Shown: positions 6,587-8,765 of the stretch, piece after piece | How the letters are laid out: each line of letters opens with the position of its first letter | Numbering within the stretch: the first letter of the stretch is position 1 | Source of the DNA: Cyanobacteriota bacterium | Lineage (GTDB): Bacteria > Cyanobacteriota > Cyanobacteriia > Leptolyngbyales > Leptolyngbyaceae | Assembly (NCBI GenBank): GCA_027482985.1 | Contig: JAIXVO010000086.1 | Span: 1-8,765, forward strand | DNA: 8,765 nt | Direction of reading: 5' to 3' | The notes under the pieces: generated by a model | Seen by the model: only the letters and a program-made list of their open reading frames with translations | Told to the model about the DNA's origin: nothing | Databases searched by the model: none | Translations under genes and position numbers: made by a program

Positions 6587-6699
6587 AAGCAGTTCACTAA
6601 ACCCTCATGATACCTGATCACCGTAATCCCACCGACCCTCTTAGCCAAACGCTCACACTTTCTTCGCGTTGGGAGAATAGATTTAAATATTGGGGGCAA

Positions 6700-8247
6700 T
6701 TAGCCATTCAGCAGGGCTTCGACGAATTCGTAGCTGGAGAAGGGGCGCAGATCTTCGATACCTTCACCTGCCCCAATGAACCGAATCGGGAGACCGAGTT
6801 GTTGCACCACCGCCAGCGCAATTCCTCCCTTTGCAGTCCCATCCAGCTTGGTTAACACCACTCCACTGAGTTTGGCGGATTCCGAAAAGACTTGCGCCTG
6901 CCGTAAGCCGTTTTGACCGAGGGTGGAGTCCAGCACCAGCAAGGATTCGACTTTGGCATCGGGAGCTTTTTTGTCGATGATGCGGCGCACCTTGCTGAGT
7001 TCATCCATCAAGTTCTTTTTGTTCTGCAATCGTCCGGCCGTGTCAATCAGCAGTAAATCTGCTCCCCGCGCCTGCGCTGCCGTGATGCCATCAAACACAA
7101 CCGCTGCCGGATCGGTGTTCTTGCCGGGATTGGCAATCACTTCCACCCCACTGCGCGCCCCCCAAACTTTCACCTGCTCCACGGCAGCAGCCCGGAAGGT
7201 ATCGGCGGCGGCAATCAGGCAGTGGTAACCCGACTTTTGGGCAATGTGGGCCAGTTTACCAATCGTGGTGGTTTTGCCCGCTCCGTTCACGCCTGTCATC
7301 AGCCAGATGTTGAGGGTATCTTTTTCCGGCGCAAACGTGAGGTTGCCGTATTCTCCCAGCGGGCGATCGAGCATTTCCCGAATGATTTGCTTGAGATAGG
7401 TGATGGCGGCATCGGGAGGCAGGGTTTCCGATCGCAATTTGGTCTGCAATGCCTCGATAATGGCATCCGTCGCCTCTACCCCAACATCGGCTTGCAGGAG
7501 AGCGGCTTCAATTTCCAGCACCGCATCCTGGTTCAGTGGCCCCTGTCCGACGATCGATCGCAGTTGGTTCACCAGACCGCGCCGCGTCTTATCCAAACCC
7601 TGCCGCAGTCGTTTCAGCCAGGTGATTTCTTCGATCGAAATTTGGTCAGGCCGACGACCCTGAGCGGCCAAAATTTCCGTAGACCAGACGAACCCTTCAT
7701 CCAGCACAAAATCCGGCAGATCGATCACTGGTGCCGCCTCGGTAGTGGCAACCGTGGGGCTGGGTGTGGGTTCCGGTTCTGGTTCCGCGATCGCGGTTTC
7801 GCGTAATTGCTCCAGCCGCGCCAGTCGTTCTGCTTCCGCCGCCGCCCAAAACGGTAACGGTGCCGCTGGTTCCGGCGTAGCTTCAGGGGCAACTTCCGAC
7901 CCCTCGGCAACAACTTCCGGCGTTGCACTGACCACGGGCGGACTTGCTGCAACAGCAGGGGCCGACTCCGGCGGGGCAGACTCCGAAACGGGTGCAGGCG
8001 GTTCTACCGGAGCAGATTCTTCCGTTGGTGCCGCAGATTCCTCGGCAATCGCGGGCGGTTCTTGCGCTTGGGCTTGTTCCTGCTGACGTTTGCGAATGTT
8101 CTCGTAAGCCAGCTTGGCATAGTTCAAATAATCCGCAGCCGGCTCAGGGGCAGGTGAAGCAGGCTCAGGGGTAGTCTCCGGTGCCGCCGCAGTTGGCTCC
8201 TCTGGCTGTTCTTCATCGTAGCGGCGGCGAAACCAATCAAACGTCAT
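6700..8247 (-). CDS. ftsY: Signal recognition particle receptor FtsY
   Basis: This is the SRP receptor GTPase that docks ribosome-SRP complexes at the membrane for co-translational insertion. It has 515 aa. The start MTFDWFRRRYD is a short amphipathic, basic-aromatic segment suited to lipid contact. An acidic Pro/Ala/Glu-rich A domain follows (about 11-175), broken by a helix, LNYAKLAYENIRKRQQEQ (41-58). The N domain spans about 205-300 and the G domain 310-515: GVNGAGKTT (319-327, P-loop), DTFRAAAVEQ (349-358), DTAGR (402-406), TKLDG (466-470) and GAGEG (492-496). All GTPase motifs are intact. Translation starts at the ATG at 8247, with AAGGGG just before it and GAGG 9 bases away. nusB lies upstream on the same strand, 299 bases away, so co-transcription is possible but the long repeat-rich spacer argues for its own promoter. 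Confidence 0.97.
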   Translation of the reverse strand: MTFDWFRRRYDEEQPEEPTAAAPETTPEPASPAPEPAADYLNYAKLAYENIRKRQQEQAQAQEPPAIAEESAAPTEESAPVEPPAPVSESAPPESAPAVAASPPVVSATPEVVAEGSEVAPEATPEPAAPLPFWAAAEAERLARLEQLRETAIAEPEPEPTPSPTVATTEAAPVIDLPDFVLDEGFVWSTEILAAQGRRPDQISIEEITWLKRLRQGLDKTRRGLVNQLRSIVGQGPLNQDAVLEIEAALLQADVGVEATDAIIEALQTKLRSETLPPDAAITYLKQIIREMLDRPLGEYGNLTFAPEKDTLNIWLMTGVNGAGKTTTIGKLAHIAQKSGYHCLIAAADTFRAAAVEQVKVWGARSGVEVIANPGKNTDPAAVVFDGITAAQARGADLLLIDTAGRLQNKKNLMDELSKVRRIIDKKAPDAKVESLLVLDSTLGQNGLRQAQVFSESAKLSGVVLTKLDGTAKGGIALAVVQQLGLPIRFIGAGEGIEDLRPFSSYEFVEALLNG

Positions 8248-8307
8248 TACCCCTTACCTCGCACTCTTACGGATTACTGCTCTTCTTAGTCTAGTCCGTT
8301 AAGGTAG

Positions 8308-8370
8308 GGCAGAAGGCAGAAGGCAGAAGACAGAAGGCAGGAGGCAGGAGGCAGGTGGCAGAAGGCAGTT
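8308..8370 (+). repeat. Heptamer tandem array, GGCAGAA type (9 units)
   Basis: Nine 7-base units run in phase from 8308 to 8370: GGCAGAA three times, GACAGAA, GGCAGGA twice, GGCAGGT, GGCAGAA and GGCAGTT. This matches the short tandemly repeated repetitive (STRR) heptamers of cyanobacterial spacers. It lies 61 bases upstream of the ftsY start. Confidence 0.85.
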
Positions 8371-8477
8371 TAAACAGTCAAGCGATCGCCCCAGTCCCTA
8401 AAACGCCAGCCCTTCAGACCAGCAGCAGGGAGTTCGCCATGAAATATGCACACCCCTCATGATGCAAACGTCTGTTT

Positions 8478-8500
8478 CCCCCAGCCCCCAGCCCCTGCCC
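8478..8500 (-). repeat. G-quadruplex motif in the nusB-ftsY spacer
   Basis: C-runs at 8478-8482, 8485-8489, 8492-8495 and 8498-8500 are separated by 2-base loops. On the minus strand, which is the coding strand of nusB and ftsY, this reads as four G-runs of 3-5, so the G4 could form in the RNA as well as the DNA. Confidence 0.7.
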
Positions 8501-8510
8501 TTTCTTCTTC

Positions 8511-8545
8511 GCCCTCTGCCTCCTGCCCTCTGCCCTCTGCCCTCA
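8511..8545 (-). repeat. Heptamer tandem array in the opposite orientation (5 units)
   Basis: Five units, GCCCTCT, GCCTCCT, GCCCTCT, GCCCTCT and GCCCTCA, end one base short of the nusB stop codon. Read on the minus strand they are AGAGGGC/AGGAGGC, the same family as the array at 8308-8370 but inverted. CTGCCTCCTGCC (8516-8527) is the exact complement of two 12-base sites in the other array (8336-8347 and 8343-8354), so the two arrays can pair. Confidence 0.8.
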
Positions 8546-8546
8546 C

Positions 8547-8765
8547 CTATGCCTCAGCCTTCATCACATCCGTCACCCGACGCAAGACCCCGTTAATAAA
8601 GCGATAGCCGTCTTCGCCGCTGTAGCGTTTGGCGAGTTCGACGGCTTCATTCACGGCGATCTTGCTGGGCACTCCCAGGTAAAGCATTTCGGTGACGGCA
8701 ATTCGCAAGATATCCCGATCAATGACAGCGAGGCGGCTTAGTTGCCAATCGACTAAGGATTCGGT
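8547..8765 (-). CDS. nusB: Transcription antitermination factor NusB, C-terminal part (5' end outside window)
   Basis: The last 72 codons of a minus-strand gene run from the window edge to TAG at 8547-8549. The translation shows the conserved NusB C-terminal core: [17 protein letters not shown] (14-30 of the visible part), [19 protein letters not shown] (32-50) and the closing FINGVLRRV (56-64), followed by a short tail. NusB binds the boxA RNA element with NusE (ribosomal protein S10) and supports antitermination in rRNA transcription. The N-terminal RNA-binding half is not in the window. Downstream on the same strand comes ftsY, separated by the heptamer arrays. The identification is firm despite truncation. 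Confidence 0.94.
   Translation of the reverse strand, partial: TESLVDWQLSRLAVIDRDILRIAVTEMLYLGVPSKIAVNEAVELAKRYSGEDGYRFINGVLRRVTDVMKAEA

Noticed and set aside
7222..7806. A 194-codon plus-strand frame opposite ftsY
   Set aside because: It is antisense to the well-conserved N and G domains of FtsY, and its translation has no family features.
7745..8086. A 113-codon Gly/Ala/Ser-rich plus-strand frame
   Set aside because: It is the complement of the Pro/Ala/Glu-rich FtsY A domain, where biased composition removes stops.
8308..8370. CRISPR array
   Set aside because: The units are 7 bases with no spacers between them; this is a simple tandem repeat.

Overview
The window looks like a chromosomal segment of a cyanobacterium. 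The octamer GCGATCGC (HIP1) occurs 14 times in 8.8 kb; one per about 65 kb would be expected by chance. The proteins are cyanobacterial in type, and the spacers carry short palindromes, heptamer arrays and G/C-run tracts of the kind known from filamentous and Leptolyngbya-like genomes. Genus and species cannot be read from the sequence alone.

Layout, left to right. (1) 1-749 (+): the C-terminal end of a parallel beta-helix repeat protein that begins outside the window. (2) 914-1291 (+): a 125-aa roadblock/LC7-like protein. (3) 1440-2831 (-): a malic enzyme with an N-terminal ACT domain, followed by a hairpin repeat. (4) 2990-3427 (+): an SRPBCC-fold protein, divergent from the malic enzyme. 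(5) A repeat-filled spacer, 3428-3711. (6) 3712-3948 (+): rpmB (ribosomal protein L28) with a clear hairpin terminator. (7) 3949-5132: about 1.2 kb without a large gene. It holds a probable 81-aa conserved small protein (+, 4131-4376), a probable 57-aa gene broken by a frameshift (-, 4528-4354), a structured segment with short terminal inverted repeats, a weak 62-aa ORF, a perfect 32-bp palindrome and an 87-bp nested inverted repeat. (8) 5133-6419 (-): ahcY (S-adenosylhomocysteine hydrolase), with several short stems in its leader. (9) 6700-8247 (-): ftsY (signal-recognition-particle receptor). (10) 8248-8546: a spacer with two heptamer arrays in opposite orientation and a G-quadruplex motif. 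(11) 8547-8765 (-): the C-terminal 72 codons of nusB, running off the window.

The genes are mostly unrelated housekeeping functions: carbon metabolism, the methyl cycle, translation, protein targeting and rRNA antitermination. The same-strand order nusB then ftsY would allow co-transcription. No defence system, prophage, CRISPR array or biosynthetic cluster is visible. The points most worth a second look are the broken small gene at 4354-4528, the dispersed palindromic repeats (one family has a full copy and a half copy here), the inverted heptamer arrays plus G4 motif between nusB and ftsY, and the possibly structured ahcY leader.
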